Of a DNA stretch of 64,000 bases, positions 16,745-25,180 are shown piece after piece (position 1 is the first letter of the stretch; each line of letters starts with the position of its first letter). Made by a program: the position numbers and the translations under genes. Below the pieces are notes generated by a model. That model was not told where the DNA came from. It made no database searches and saw nothing but the letters and a program-made list of their open reading frames with translations. Source of the DNA: DAXETY01 sp051155755 (lineage in GTDB: Bacteria; Desulfobacterota; Desulfobacteria; Desulfobacterales; SG8-13); assembly GCA_051155755.1 (NCBI GenBank), contig DAXETY010000042.1, positions 1 through 64,000 of the forward strand. The letters run 5' to 3'.

Positions 16745-17503
16745 ATGCTGCGTGAGCCCTTTGCCGTCGGCGACTCGATCATCCATCGCATCGATCCGCG
16801 CTACAAAGTCGTCACCGCGGTGTTGTTTACCGTCACGGTGGCGGTTTCGTACCGGTTTGCGACCCTGTTGACCGCGCTGGCGGTGGCCTTGATCCTGGTC
16901 CGGACCGCCCGGTTGCAGCTGCGCGAAATTGCCGGCCGTCTGGCGGCGGTGTTCGGTTTTCTGGTGTTGCTTTGGATCGTGCTGCCGCTGACCTTTCAGG
17001 GACCGGCGCTGGCCGAATTGGGACCGCTGACGCTGACTCGTCCGGGGGTGGTGCTGGCGGGCCAGATTTCCATAAAATCGATTGCCATTTTACTGTGTCT
17101 GATTGCATTGACGGCGACCATGAATTTTGCGGCCCTGGGCCACGCGCTGGATCGGGTGCGGGTCCCCGGCAAAATCGTTCACCTGCTCCTGATGACCTAC
17201 CGGTATATCTTCGTCATCGAAACCGAGTACCGCCGGCTGCTGCGGGCGGCCAAAATCCGCGGATTTCGGGCGGGAACCAACCTGCACACCTACCGCACGT
17301 ACGCCTACATGGTGGGCATGCTGTTTGTGCGGGCGGCGGCCCGGGCCGAACGCGTTTACGAGGCCATGCGCTGCCGCGGCTTTCACGGGCGCTTCTACTG
17401 CCTGAGCGAATTTCACCCGCAGCGGCTTGACCGAACCTTCGCCGCCTGCATGACGGCGGCAACGGCGGTGCTGATCGGACTCGAGTGGGGGCTGCATCCG
17501 TGA
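16745..17503 (+). CDS. nikQ: ECF transporter transmembrane protein NikQ/CbiQ
   Basis: 252 residues, multiple membrane helices. Starts MLREPFAVGDSIIHRIDPRYKVV, the standard CbiQ opening (D-P-R-x-K). The cytoplasmic coupling helices include RLLRAAKIRGFRAG and ERVYEAMRCRGFHG, the two Ala-Arg-Gly signatures that engage the ATPase. It couples ATP hydrolysis by NikO to NikM. It follows nikL by 14 bases. Confidence 0.93.
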   Translation: MLREPFAVGDSIIHRIDPRYKVVTAVLFTVTVAVSYRFATLLTALAVALILVRTARLQLREIAGRLAAVFGFLVLLWIVLPLTFQGPALAELGPLTLTRPGVVLAGQISIKSIAILLCLIALTATMNFAALGHALDRVRVPGKIVHLLLMTYRYIFVIETEYRRLLRAAKIRGFRAGTNLHTYRTYAYMVGMLFVRAAARAERVYEAMRCRGFHGRFYCLSEFHPQRLDRTFAACMTAATAVLIGLEWGLHP

Positions 17504-17552
17504 ATGAGAAATCGAAAGGCTGGGTCCGTCGATCCGACAAGGAAACTTCCGC

Positions 17553-18287
17553 GTGAACATGGATAACCGTACGCCCATCATCCAACTGCAGGGAATCCGA
17601 TTCGGATACCCGGGCCGGGCCGCGATCCTCGACGGGCTCGATTTCAAGCTCTACAGCGGCGACCGGATCGGCATGGTGGCGCCCAACGGCAGCGGCAAGA
17701 CCACCTTTTTTCACCTCATCATGGGGTTGTTGAAGCCCGATGCCGGGCGCATCGAAATCTTCGGCAACCCGGTTGCCAAAGAATCCGACTTCCTGGAAGT
17801 GCGGCGCCGGATCGGGTTGCTTTTCCAGGACGCCGACGATCAGCTTTTCAGTCCGACGGTGATTGAAGATGTCGCCTTCGGCCCCCTGAACCAGGGCAAA
17901 AGCCGCGAGGAGGCGGTGAAAATTTCCCGCAGCGTGCTGTCGTTTCTGGGATTGGACGGGTTCGAAAACCGCGTCACCTTCAAACTCTCGGGGGGGGAAA
18001 AGCGACTGGTGGCCTTGGCCGCGGTGCTGGCCATGCAACCGGAGGTGCTGCTGCTGGATGAACCCAGCGCCGGCCTGGACGATGCCACCAAGGAGCGGTT
18101 GATCGAAATCCTGCGGAACCTCGACACCACTTACATTATCGTATCCCATGAGTTCGACTTTCTGGCCGAGCTTTCCGATTCGATCTGCACCCTCCACAAC
18201 GGCCGGATCACCTTGGATACCGCCGCCCACCTGCACAAGCACGTTCACGCGCACCCCTATGGAAAACATCCGCACAAACATGAATAA
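17553..18287 (+). CDS. nikO: ECF transporter ATPase NikO/CbiO with histidine-rich tail
   Basis: 244 residues. ABC ATPase motifs: Walker A APNGSGKTT (about residue 45), Q-loop FQDADDQ, signature LSGGEKR, Walker B LLLLDEPSAGLD, switch His in IIVSHEFD. The last 20 residues hold eight histidines (AHLHKHVHAH, then YGKHPHKHE), a probable metal-binding extension not required for the ATPase fold. The GTG at 17553 follows AAGGAA; an ATG two codons later is an alternative start. It powers the nickel transporter and is the last gene of the operon. Confidence 0.93.
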   Translation: MNMDNRTPIIQLQGIRFGYPGRAAILDGLDFKLYSGDRIGMVAPNGSGKTTFFHLIMGLLKPDAGRIEIFGNPVAKESDFLEVRRRIGLLFQDADDQLFSPTVIEDVAFGPLNQGKSREEAVKISRSVLSFLGLDGFENRVTFKLSGGEKRLVALAAVLAMQPEVLLLDEPSAGLDDATKERLIEILRNLDTTYIIVSHEFDFLAELSDSICTLHNGRITLDTAAHLHKHVHAHPYGKHPHKHE

Positions 18288-18309
18288 ATCCAACCGGCCG
18301 CATCCGCTC

Positions 18310-18338
18310 TTGACATCGACCTTCGACTTGCATAGGTA
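18310..18338 (+). promoter_or_regulatory. Promoter of the cobalamin-uptake operon
   Basis: Perfect TTGACA, a 17-base spacer, TAGGTA. The start point near 18345 is exactly where the riboswitch begins. Confidence 0.65.
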
Positions 18339-18344
18339 AATATG

Positions 18345-18606
18345 ACTCGGGTGCTCAGGGAATCCCGTGAAAGTCGGGAGCGGTCCCGCCGCTGTAACCC
18401 TGCCTCCAGAATCCAATCGACCGACGCGGCCTACCTCCGGCCGAAACACCGCCGGAAATGTTGCGCCAATGCCGATCGGAAGCGTTGTGGAGGAACCTGT
18501 CCGACCCGCGTGCGCCACTGCTTCGAACATCGAGGTGGGAAGGCCGTCGGACAGGCGGGGAAGTCAGAAGACCTGCCCGGGTATCAGGCCGCACGCCGCG
18601 GGTAAC
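18345..18606 (+). ncRNA. Cobalamin (adenosylcobalamin-type) riboswitch
   Basis: The aptamer core is recognisable: GGGTGCTCAGGGAATCCCGTG, then AGTCGGGAGCGGTCCCGCCGC followed by TGTAACCC, and the B12 box AAGTCAGAAGACCTGCC at 18561-18577. An intrinsic terminator at 18644-18680 lies between it and the first gene. That fits repression by premature termination when cobalamin is bound. It controls the btuCDF-like, cobI and nucleoside-recognition genes. Confidence 0.95.
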
Positions 18607-18643
18607 CGGCGCTGCCGGAAAAAGGGCCAAGAAAACTGGGTGC

Positions 18644-18680
18644 AACCCTTCAAACGCTGTCGGTTTGAAGGGTTTTTTTT
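18644..18680 (+). terminator. Intrinsic terminator of the cobalamin riboswitch
   Basis: Perfect stem AACCCTTCAAAC / GTTTGAAGGGTT with a 7-base loop, running into T8. This is the expression platform of the riboswitch. Confidence 0.9.
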
Positions 18681-18779
18681 CTGGATCGTCGCTCCCCCAG
18701 GTCGCTTTCGACAACGACCCGACGGCAGCGGCCTTATGCTTGTATTTCCGGGCCCGGTTTGCTGGAAAGGGGAAACGTC

Positions 18780-19835
18780 GTGCCGCCGCACGGATTCAGA
18801 CATCGCCTGCAACGCCACTTTGCCCTGCAGATACTGCTGTTGGCCGCTGCGCTGGGCGTTACGGTGGTCGCCTCTTCCGCCATGGGCTACATCCGGATTC
18901 CGCCGTGGGCGGTGCTGAAAATCGTAATCGGCAAAATCACCGCCAGCGCCGACTGGACCGCCGGGATGGACCCGGTCCACCCGGTGGTGGTGTTCGATGT
19001 ACGCTTGCCGCGGATACTGACCGCAGCCCTGGTCGGCGCCGGCCTGGCCGCCTGCGGCGCCGTATTTCAAGGCATTTTGCTCAATCCACTGGCCGATCCC
19101 TACACGCTGGGGGTCTCGGCCGGTGCCGCCTTCGGTGCCGCTTTGGCCATCCTGCTCAACCTGGGCGGTGCTGGCGGCTTTCCGGTGCCCCTGTTTGCCT
19201 TCGCCGGGGCGGTGGCCACCCTGTTTGCGGTGATCGGCCTGTCATCGAGCGGCGAAGGCCTGTCCTCCAACAACCTGATTCTTTCCGGAATCATCGTGGC
19301 AGCCATTCTTTCGGCCGGCATCAGTTTTCTGAAATACGTGGCCGAAGAACAGGTTTCGGTGATCATTTTCTGGCTGATGGGCAGCTTTGCCGCCAAAACC
19401 TGGCCGGAGGTGGCACTGACCGCATCGGTCGTCACACTGGGACTGATGGTGTTTTTGTTTTTCGCACGGGATTTGAACCTGGTGTCCCTCGGAGGCCGCG
19501 CGGCGGCATCGCTGGGTGTCGATGCACGCAGTGTGTCGCTGCTGCTGCTGGTGACCGCCTCGCTGGTCGCCGGCATCTGCGTATCGGTCTCCGGAATCAT
19601 CGGGTTTGTGGGACTGCTGGTTCCGCACATGGTGCGATTCGTGACCGGGCCGGACAACCGACGGGTGATTCCGGCTTCGCTGTTGGCCGGTGCGGTACTG
19701 CTGCTCGGGGCCGATACCGTGACCCGGGCGGTGCTGCCCTCGGAGGTGCCCATCGGGGTGTTGACGGCCCTGATCGGCGGACCGTTTTTCTGTTACATTT
19801 TCCGCAAGCGGCAGCAGGCGCTCAAAGGGACATGA
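18780..19835 (+). CDS. btuC: Cobalamin ABC transporter permease (BtuC/FecCD family)
   Basis: 351 residues from GTG 18780, preceded by GGAAAGGGG; a TTG at 18759 lacks such a site. About nine or ten membrane helices. Family landmarks: VRLPRILTAALVGAGLAACGAVFQGILLNPLADPYTLG near residue 70, LGVDARSVSLLLL and GIIGFVGLLVPHMVRFVTGPDNR near 280. Being first after a cobalamin riboswitch makes B12 the likely cargo. It translocates substrate with the ATPase encoded 4 bases downstream. Confidence 0.92.
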   Translation: MPPHGFRHRLQRHFALQILLLAAALGVTVVASSAMGYIRIPPWAVLKIVIGKITASADWTAGMDPVHPVVVFDVRLPRILTAALVGAGLAACGAVFQGILLNPLADPYTLGVSAGAAFGAALAILLNLGGAGGFPVPLFAFAGAVATLFAVIGLSSSGEGLSSNNLILSGIIVAAILSAGISFLKYVAEEQVSVIIFWLMGSFAAKTWPEVALTASVVTLGLMVFLFFARDLNLVSLGGRAAASLGVDARSVSLLLLVTASLVAGICVSVSGIIGFVGLLVPHMVRFVTGPDNRRVIPASLLAGAVLLLGADTVTRAVLPSEVPIGVLTALIGGPFFCYIFRKRQQALKGT

Positions 19836-19839
19836 AACC

Positions 19840-20649
19840 GTGATTTTTGCAATGCGCAAAGTGGCTTTCCGTTACGGTGAGCACCCTGTGATCGCAGATT
19901 TCGAGCTGGAATTGGAGCCCGGGTTTTTTCACGGGATTCTCGGGCCCAACGGATGCGGCAAAACCACCGTGCTCGACCTGCTCGGCGGCTACAGACAGCC
20001 GGCACAGGGCCACATCGCCTTTCGGGGCCGACCGCTGCGGCGCTATTCCCGGCGGGCACTGGCGCGTGAAATTGCCCTGGTGCCCCAGGATTTTTACATC
20101 AACTTCCCCTACCGGTCCGAAGAGATCGTGATGATGGGGCGGTATCCGTACATTCCGCGCTTTGCGGCACCTTCGCCGCAGGACCGGAAAATGGTCGCCG
20201 CGGTCATGGACAAAACCGACATCCGGGATCTGGGCGGCCGATTTGTCACCGAACTGAGCGGCGGTGAGCGCCAGCGGGTGGTATTCGCCCGGGCGCTGGC
20301 CCAGGATACGCCGGTGCTGCTGCTGGACGAGGCCACCTCCAACCTGGACATCCGCCACACCTTGAGCCTGCTGTCTCTGGCGGCTGACGACGTGCGGCGG
20401 CGACAGAAGACCGTGGTGGCGATTTTCCAGGACATCAACCTGGCGGCCCAGTTCTGCGACCGGCTGGTGTTTATGCGGGCCGGGCAGGTGGCCGCCCGGG
20501 GCCCGGTGGATCGCGTGTTGACACCGGCCACGATCCGGGCGGTGTTCGGCGTGGAGGCCCGCGTTTACGACGAAGCGTTTTCGGGCCGCAAACAAGTTGC
20601 GTTTCGGGCCCGGGCGGATGAACATGCGCTGTCGCAGATTGGGGAGTGA
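19840..20649 (+). CDS. btuD: Cobalamin ABC transporter ATP-binding protein
   Basis: 269 residues from GTG 19840; an internal ATG four codons on is possible. Walker A GPNGCGKTTVLDLLGG, Q-loop VPQDFYINFP, signature LSGGERQRVVFARAL, Walker B PVLLLDEATSNLD. Closest in style to FecE/BtuD ATPases. The switch His of Walker C is replaced: VVAIFQDIN has Gln where His is usual, as occurs in some members. It energises the permease encoded just upstream. Confidence 0.9.
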   Translation: MIFAMRKVAFRYGEHPVIADFELELEPGFFHGILGPNGCGKTTVLDLLGGYRQPAQGHIAFRGRPLRRYSRRALAREIALVPQDFYINFPYRSEEIVMMGRYPYIPRFAAPSPQDRKMVAAVMDKTDIRDLGGRFVTELSGGERQRVVFARALAQDTPVLLLDEATSNLDIRHTLSLLSLAADDVRRRQKTVVAIFQDINLAAQFCDRLVFMRAGQVAARGPVDRVLTPATIRAVFGVEARVYDEAFSGRKQVAFRARADEHALSQIGE

Positions 20650-20658
20650 AAAATTGCG

Positions 20659-21660
20659 ATGATGTCGATTCCCAAAAAAGCCATGGGGGTCATGCTGGTG
20701 TGGCTGACGGCATGGATCGGCGCAATCACGATGACCGCCGGGGAATGCCGGGCTGCGGATCTCGCCCGAATCGACGCGCGCACCGTCCGGGATCAGGGGG
20801 GGCGGACCATTGCGGTTCGAAAGCCTTTCGAACGTATCATTTCGCTTTACGGTGCCCACACCGAAAATCTGTTTTCGCTGGGCGCCGGTGCGCAGGTCGT
20901 TGGAGTGTCTCCCAACGATTCGTTTCCGCCGCAGGCCCTGCAGAAACCGGTATTCTCCTATCACGACGACCCGGAGAAATTGATCGCCGCCAAACCGGAC
21001 CTGGTGCTGGTGCGCCCGATGATCGACCGGGGTTATCCCCGCTGGACGGCCGCCCTGGAGCGCAGCGGCATCACCGTGGTATCGCTGCAGCCGTCCACGA
21101 TCGAAGCGCTGTTTACCTACTGGGAGATACTGGGCCTCCTGGCCGGCCGCCCGCAGCAGGCCCGGGCCATGATCGCTCATTTCCAGAAAACCGCCGCGGC
21201 ACTGGCGGCCCGCGGCCGCAGCGTGGAACACCCCCGGACCGTCTATTTTGAAGCCATCCACAGTAAAATGAAAACCTTTGCGCCGAACTCCATGGCCATT
21301 TTCGCCCTGGAGACGGCCGGCGGCGTCAATGCAGCCGCCGACGCCCGCCCGGTGCGCAACACCAACATCGCCGCCTACGGCAAAGAGCGGATTTTGGCCG
21401 GGGCCGACCGCATCGATGTGTATCTGGCCCAGTATGGCGCTATGAACGCCCCCTCGGTGAAATTGATCCGCGAAGAGCCGGGGTTTCAGGCCATCAAAGC
21501 CGTACGCGCAGGAAATATCTATCTGATCGACGAAAAAATCGTATCGCGGCCGACCCTGCGCCTGCTGGAGGGTATTTATGAAATCGGCTGCCGTTTGTAT
21601 CCGGAAGTGTTCGGTTCCGAGATCAAACCGCTGCTGGCCCTGCCCCAGCCATCGCAATGA
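20659..21660 (+). CDS. btuF: Cobalamin-binding periplasmic protein (BtuF-like)
   Basis: 333 residues. Signal peptide ending near ECRAA. Periplasmic-binding-protein type III features: RIISLYGAHTENLFSLGAGAQVVGVSPND, PEKLIAAKPDLVLVRPMI and the long connecting helix at mid-sequence. It captures corrinoid (or possibly a chelated metal) for the BtuCD-type transporter; the riboswitch makes corrinoid much more likely. The start is 9 bases after the ATPase gene. No TonB-dependent outer-membrane receptor is present in this cluster. Confidence 0.87.
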   Translation: MMSIPKKAMGVMLVWLTAWIGAITMTAGECRAADLARIDARTVRDQGGRTIAVRKPFERIISLYGAHTENLFSLGAGAQVVGVSPNDSFPPQALQKPVFSYHDDPEKLIAAKPDLVLVRPMIDRGYPRWTAALERSGITVVSLQPSTIEALFTYWEILGLLAGRPQQARAMIAHFQKTAAALAARGRSVEHPRTVYFEAIHSKMKTFAPNSMAIFALETAGGVNAAADARPVRNTNIAAYGKERILAGADRIDVYLAQYGAMNAPSVKLIREEPGFQAIKAVRAGNIYLIDEKIVSRPTLRLLEGIYEIGCRLYPEVFGSEIKPLLALPQPSQ

Positions 21661-21777
21661 ACGCCGGGCTGCGGCGGCAGGCTGTCCGGAAATATGCAAA
21701 TCCCGGGTCCGATTTCGAATCGGACAAACAACCGTGCCCTCCAACCGCAAGGACGGGCACTCGCCAAGGAACCGCCG

Positions 21778-22515
21778 ATGAAAAAAGAGACCGGTATCCT
21801 CTACGGACTGGGGGTCGGACCGGGAGATCCGGAGCTGATCACACTCAAGGCCGCCCGGGTGCTGAACAGTGCCGATGTCGTATATGCCGCGGCTTCTTCG
21901 AAAAACACCTACAGCCTGGCGGTCAGCATCGCGCGCCCGCACATACCGGATCTGACTCCGGTCAAAATGATGCACTTTCCCATGACCAAAGACCGGTCCA
22001 AAACAGAGCGCGCCTGGCAGAAAAACGCCCGCATTCTAGTCGAAGAACTGCAGCAGAGCAAAATCGTCGCCTTTATTACGCTGGGCGATTCCATGACCTA
22101 TTCCACCTTTGGATACATCCTGCAATACGTTCAACAACTCGACCCGAATGTGCCGGTGATCAGCGTGCCGGGGATTACCTCTTATCAGGCCTCGGCCGCC
22201 TGCCTCAACGACCCGCTGGTCGAAGGCGAAGAAGCCCTGCTGATCGTCTCCGGCGTCAACGGCGGGGAATGTTTGCGGAGATTCGCCGTAGCCCCGGACA
22301 ACCTGGTTTTCATGAAAGCGTATCGAAACATGCCCGATATCACCGCCGCACTGGGTGAATTCAACCTGCTCGAGGGCAGCGTGGCGGTAAAAAACTGCGG
22401 CCTGCCGGACCAGGAGATCGTCACGGATATCCGGGAACTGGAGAACTGCCCGCCCAACTACTGGACCCTGATCCTGTCCCGGCGCCGAAAGCGCAATGTC
22501 CCGGAAAAATCGTAA
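21778..22515 (+). CDS. cobI: Precorrin-2/cobalt-factor II C20-methyltransferase
   Basis: 245 residues from the ATG at 21778, which follows AAGGA; the frame is open further upstream but that part lacks family sequence. Tetrapyrrole-methylase signatures: LYGLGVGPGDPELITLKAARVL, AFITLGDSMTYSTFGYI, VISVPGITSYQASAA. This enzyme adds the C20 methyl group in corrin-ring synthesis, probably on cobalt-factor II (the CbiL route) in an anaerobe. Only this pathway step is in the window, placed with B12 uptake genes under one riboswitch. Confidence 0.92.
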   Translation: MKKETGILYGLGVGPGDPELITLKAARVLNSADVVYAAASSKNTYSLAVSIARPHIPDLTPVKMMHFPMTKDRSKTERAWQKNARILVEELQQSKIVAFITLGDSMTYSTFGYILQYVQQLDPNVPVISVPGITSYQASAACLNDPLVEGEEALLIVSGVNGGECLRRFAVAPDNLVFMKAYRNMPDITAALGEFNLLEGSVAVKNCGLPDQEIVTDIRELENCPPNYWTLILSRRRKRNVPEKS

Positions 22516-23557
22516 ACCCACCCGATACCGCATCCTGATATCGCTCGGCATTTCCGTGCTGGCGCTGGTGCTCGGCTGGATCGTCGTAGCCGATATCACG
22601 GTGCAACACCTGCTGCATCGGCTGTTTTGGCCGTTGCTGCGGCTGCTTTTCTATATCGGCGTCGGCCTGCTGGCGGGCCAGATCGTGGAGGCCACCGGTT
22701 GGACCCGCTACCTGGCGGCAGTTGCCATGCCGGCCTTTCGGTTCGGCAACCTCGGTCCCCGCTGCAGTGCCGCGTTTACCACGGCATTTTTCTCCGGCGT
22801 GGCGGCCAATGCGATGCTGCTGGAGTTTTACAAAGAAAATCACATCAGCCGCCGCCAGCTGTTTCTGTCCAATTTCATCAACCAGTTCCCGGCTTATTTC
22901 CTGCACCTGCCGACCACGGTGTTTATCGTTCTGCCGCTGACCGGCTGGGCCGGCGGCTTGTATTTTCTGCTGACCTTCCTGGCCGTCGCATTGCGTTCGG
23001 CCCTGCTCCTGCTTTACGGGCATCTGCGGCTGGCGACCGAACCTTCCGAAGCGTCTCCGAGCGAAGCGTCGAACCACCCATCCGGGGCTTCACCGCGTCA
23101 TGGCAGCAGCATCTGGGCAGGCATCCGCAACCGCCTTCCGGCCCGGCTGACGACCATCGCAATTTACGTAGTTCCGATCTACATCGCGGTGTACATGCTC
23201 AACGCCATGGGATTGTTCGATTTACTGCAGGGCTGGATGGCCGATGCCGTGGCCTCCAGCCTGATGCCGGTGGAGGCCCTTTCGGTGGTGGTGCTCAGTT
23301 TCGCGGCCGAATTCACCTCCGGTTTCGCGGCCGCCGGTGCCCTGATGGATGCCGGCGTTTTGAGCACCCGACAAACCGTGCTGGCGCTGCTGATCGGCAA
23401 CGTGACCGCCTTTCCGATCCGGGCCCTGCGACACCAGCTGCCGCACTACATGGGTATTTACACCCCCCGGATGGGCACCCAGCTGCTGTTGATGGGACAG
23501 GGCTTGCGGGTGCTCAGCATATTGCTGGTGGGCTTTGTTTACTATCTTCTAAGCTAG
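22496..23557 (+). CDS. Nucleoside-recognition (GATE) domain membrane protein in the B12 regulon
   Basis: 353 residues, about eight membrane helices in two halves separated by a soluble, Ser/Pro-rich loop (about 182-206). Each half carries a nucleoside-recognition/GATE-like core (FSGVAANAMLLEFYKEN; FAAEFTSGFAAAGALMDAGVLS). The first 20 bases overlap the end of cobI, so translation is probably coupled. Similar proteins are linked to transport (FeoB gate, SpmA/B, nucleoside carriers). In this operon I infer transport of a corrinoid-related small molecule such as a lower-ligand base or precursor; the substrate is unproven. Confidence 0.72.
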   Translation: MSRKNRKPTRYRILISLGISVLALVLGWIVVADITVQHLLHRLFWPLLRLLFYIGVGLLAGQIVEATGWTRYLAAVAMPAFRFGNLGPRCSAAFTTAFFSGVAANAMLLEFYKENHISRRQLFLSNFINQFPAYFLHLPTTVFIVLPLTGWAGGLYFLLTFLAVALRSALLLLYGHLRLATEPSEASPSEASNHPSGASPRHGSSIWAGIRNRLPARLTTIAIYVVPIYIAVYMLNAMGLFDLLQGWMADAVASSLMPVEALSVVVLSFAAEFTSGFAAAGALMDAGVLSTRQTVLALLIGNVTAFPIRALRHQLPHYMGIYTPRMGTQLLLMGQGLRVLSILLVGFVYYLLS

Positions 23558-23859
23558 TGCCGTATACGATGCGTGGATGGACACCCACCCAAATTGAGCC
23601 TGGTCAATTTTGAAATCCGCAGCGGACCTCTTCGGGCCGTTTATCGCCGCAACCGCTCTCCGTCGACCGGTGTCCTCTCCAACACATCGACTCATTCAAA
23701 CGACTTCATGTTACCCCTAGCCTGCAATAATTTGAAATCATATAGGAAATTATCAAAACCCCTAGATTCACCTAGTGGAAATTAGAGGTTTAATGGGGGT
23801 TGACCCGCAGCCGCCTGTCTCTGTACGAATGGCGAAAAGGTGAAAGGGGGGAGATGAGG
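23558..23859. other. Intergenic region without recognised gene
   Basis: AT-rich in its second half (about 23725-23790, with TTGAAATCATATAGG), which could hold a promoter for the next gene, but no convincing -35/-10 pair, repeat or RNA is visible. Confidence 0.4.
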
Positions 23860-24186
23860 ATGCCGCCGTCGATCGAACATATCGAGGAAATTCGCTATGC
23901 CGCCAGCAAATTGCTTGAAACCATCGATGTTGTCGAGCCGAACCAGCCACTGAGCACCTCCCAGATCATTTCTCTTTATTTCTGGCTGATCGATCACGAA
24001 AACATCAAACGGGTCAAGCCGATTCGGTCCCTGATCGAAGTGCTGATGCCCTGCCTCGAAGACCAGGTCATCGACAAACAGCGCATGATTGAACTGCAGA
24101 CAACCTGCCAGAAGATCATCGGATCCCGGGATTCGGAAAATGAAGAAGAAGGGGGAGTGGCCGAGCGGCAATTGATGTTTTTTTAG
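23860..24186 (+). CDS. Hypothetical protein, 108 aa
   Basis: Begins MPPSIEHIEEIRYAASKLLETIDVVE and ends in a Glu-rich, low-complexity tail (SENEEEGGVAERQLMFF). Two cysteines (MPCLED, TTCQKI) but no motif. The ATG at 23860 has GGGGAG six bases before it; an ATG at 23854 is also possible. It looks cytosolic and mostly helical. I recognise no family; it stands alone between the B12 operon and the convergent receiver gene. Confidence 0.55.
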   Translation: MPPSIEHIEEIRYAASKLLETIDVVEPNQPLSTSQIISLYFWLIDHENIKRVKPIRSLIEVLMPCLEDQVIDKQRMIELQTTCQKIIGSRDSENEEEGGVAERQLMFF

Positions 24187-24341
24187 TTACTTAGCCGAAT
24201 TTGTCGCAGCCGTGAAGGCGAAAAGTTCGCGTTAAATCCATTCCATATCAATGATCCTTCGCCCCTGCCGTAACGGGTCGGCCCCGGCTATATCGCGTTT
24301 CTATCTACGCCTGGTTACCGCACCTGGGGGCGGGTGAAACG

Positions 24342-24782
24342 CTACCCTTCGCCGGGTGACCGCCTGGATTCGGGCCGGCGGCCCGCTTTCTTGCGGGAAA
24401 TGCTTTCGTAAAGAATTTCGACGAAGTCCTGATAGGGAAAGGGTTTGACCAGCACCGCATCGATGCCTTGCCGAAACAATTCCGAAACCGAATCGATATC
24501 GCCATAGGCCGTGACCAGAATTTTGGCCGCCCGCGGCTGCGTGGCCTGCGCCTGCTGCAGAAAAGAAAGACCGTCCATTCCAGCCAGTTCGTAGTCGCTG
24601 ATAATGCCTTCGAAGAAATCGTCTCCCAGGGCCCGCAGGGCTTCTTCGGCGGACCCGACGGCAATCACCATTGCGCCCTGGTCCCGCAGGCTGTCCCCCA
24701 GCACGTCGCGGAACATCGGATCGTGCCCCACAAGCAGGATTTTCATCGATTCCAGACGATCATCTTCGGATGGCATGTTCAT
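24342..24782 (-). CDS. Receiver-domain (CheY-like) protein with altered acidic pocket
   Basis: 146 residues from the ATG at 24782 (site GAGGAG). The receiver fold is clear: ILLVGHDPMFRDVLGDSLRDQG, phospho-acceptor Asp in IISDYELAGMDGLSFL, Thr in ILVTAYGD and Lys in VLVKPFPYQDF. The usual acidic pair after the first strand (DD) is GH here, so Mg2+ binding and phosphorylation may be impaired or changed. No output domain follows, only a basic tail. No histidine kinase is nearby. A sigma-54 promoter lies directly upstream at 24837-24852. Confidence 0.82.
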   Translation of the reverse strand: MNMPSEDDRLESMKILLVGHDPMFRDVLGDSLRDQGAMVIAVGSAEEALRALGDDFFEGIISDYELAGMDGLSFLQQAQATQPRAAKILVTAYGDIDSVSELFRQGIDAVLVKPFPYQDFVEILYESISRKKAGRRPESRRSPGEG

Positions 24783-24836
24783 TGTCGGCACTCCTCTTTC
24801 CCAAATGGAACAAGCGTGCGTCCCAACCTGGAGTTC

Positions 24837-24852
24837 AGCAAATAATGTGCCA
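24837..24852 (-). promoter_or_regulatory. Sigma-54 (RpoN) promoter of the receiver gene
   Basis: Minus strand reads TGGCACATTATTTGCT, with GG and GC elements separated by exactly 10 bases, matching the -24/-12 consensus TGGCACN5TTGCW. The start point would lie about 44 bases before the ATG at 24782. The remaining gap to 25180 shows no gene or repeat that I can support. Confidence 0.75.
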
Positions 24853-25180
24853 GTGTAGCGGTCAAGCACAAACCGCTGAAAATAAATTGTTTTTCGTCTT
24901 CAAATCACCCTTCGGCCATCCGGAAACCTGGGTCATTTCACTCACATCCAAGCGGCAAATGCCCCATGCTTTTGTACCACGCTAAGCCCGAATTCAAACC
25001 CTGCCCGTGCGTTGTGTTGGCGTTGAACAAGCGGTGCCCACGCAACCCGGCGACATCCATTTCCGATCGAAGCCCGCCGAATCCGGATTCCTTTGACAGG
25101 CAAACGCAAAATGCGTTACAGAATCCAACGGTTCCGAACGGGGCCTGCCTGCACCGGCTCCGACAATGGGAGTAACAATC

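Noticed and set aside
18222..18284. His-rich tail of NikO as a frameshift artefact
   Set aside because: The tail is in the normal frame, follows the expected end of the ATPase smoothly and ends at a stop just before the next promoter.
19822..21975. 717-codon open frame on the minus strand
   Set aside because: Antisense to the btuD- and btuF-like genes; the plus-strand products have clear ABC and binding-protein motifs.
24966..25175. 69-codon frame between the receiver and STAS-like genes
   Set aside because: No ribosome site, Pro/Arg/Asn-rich composition without pattern, and no family resemblance.
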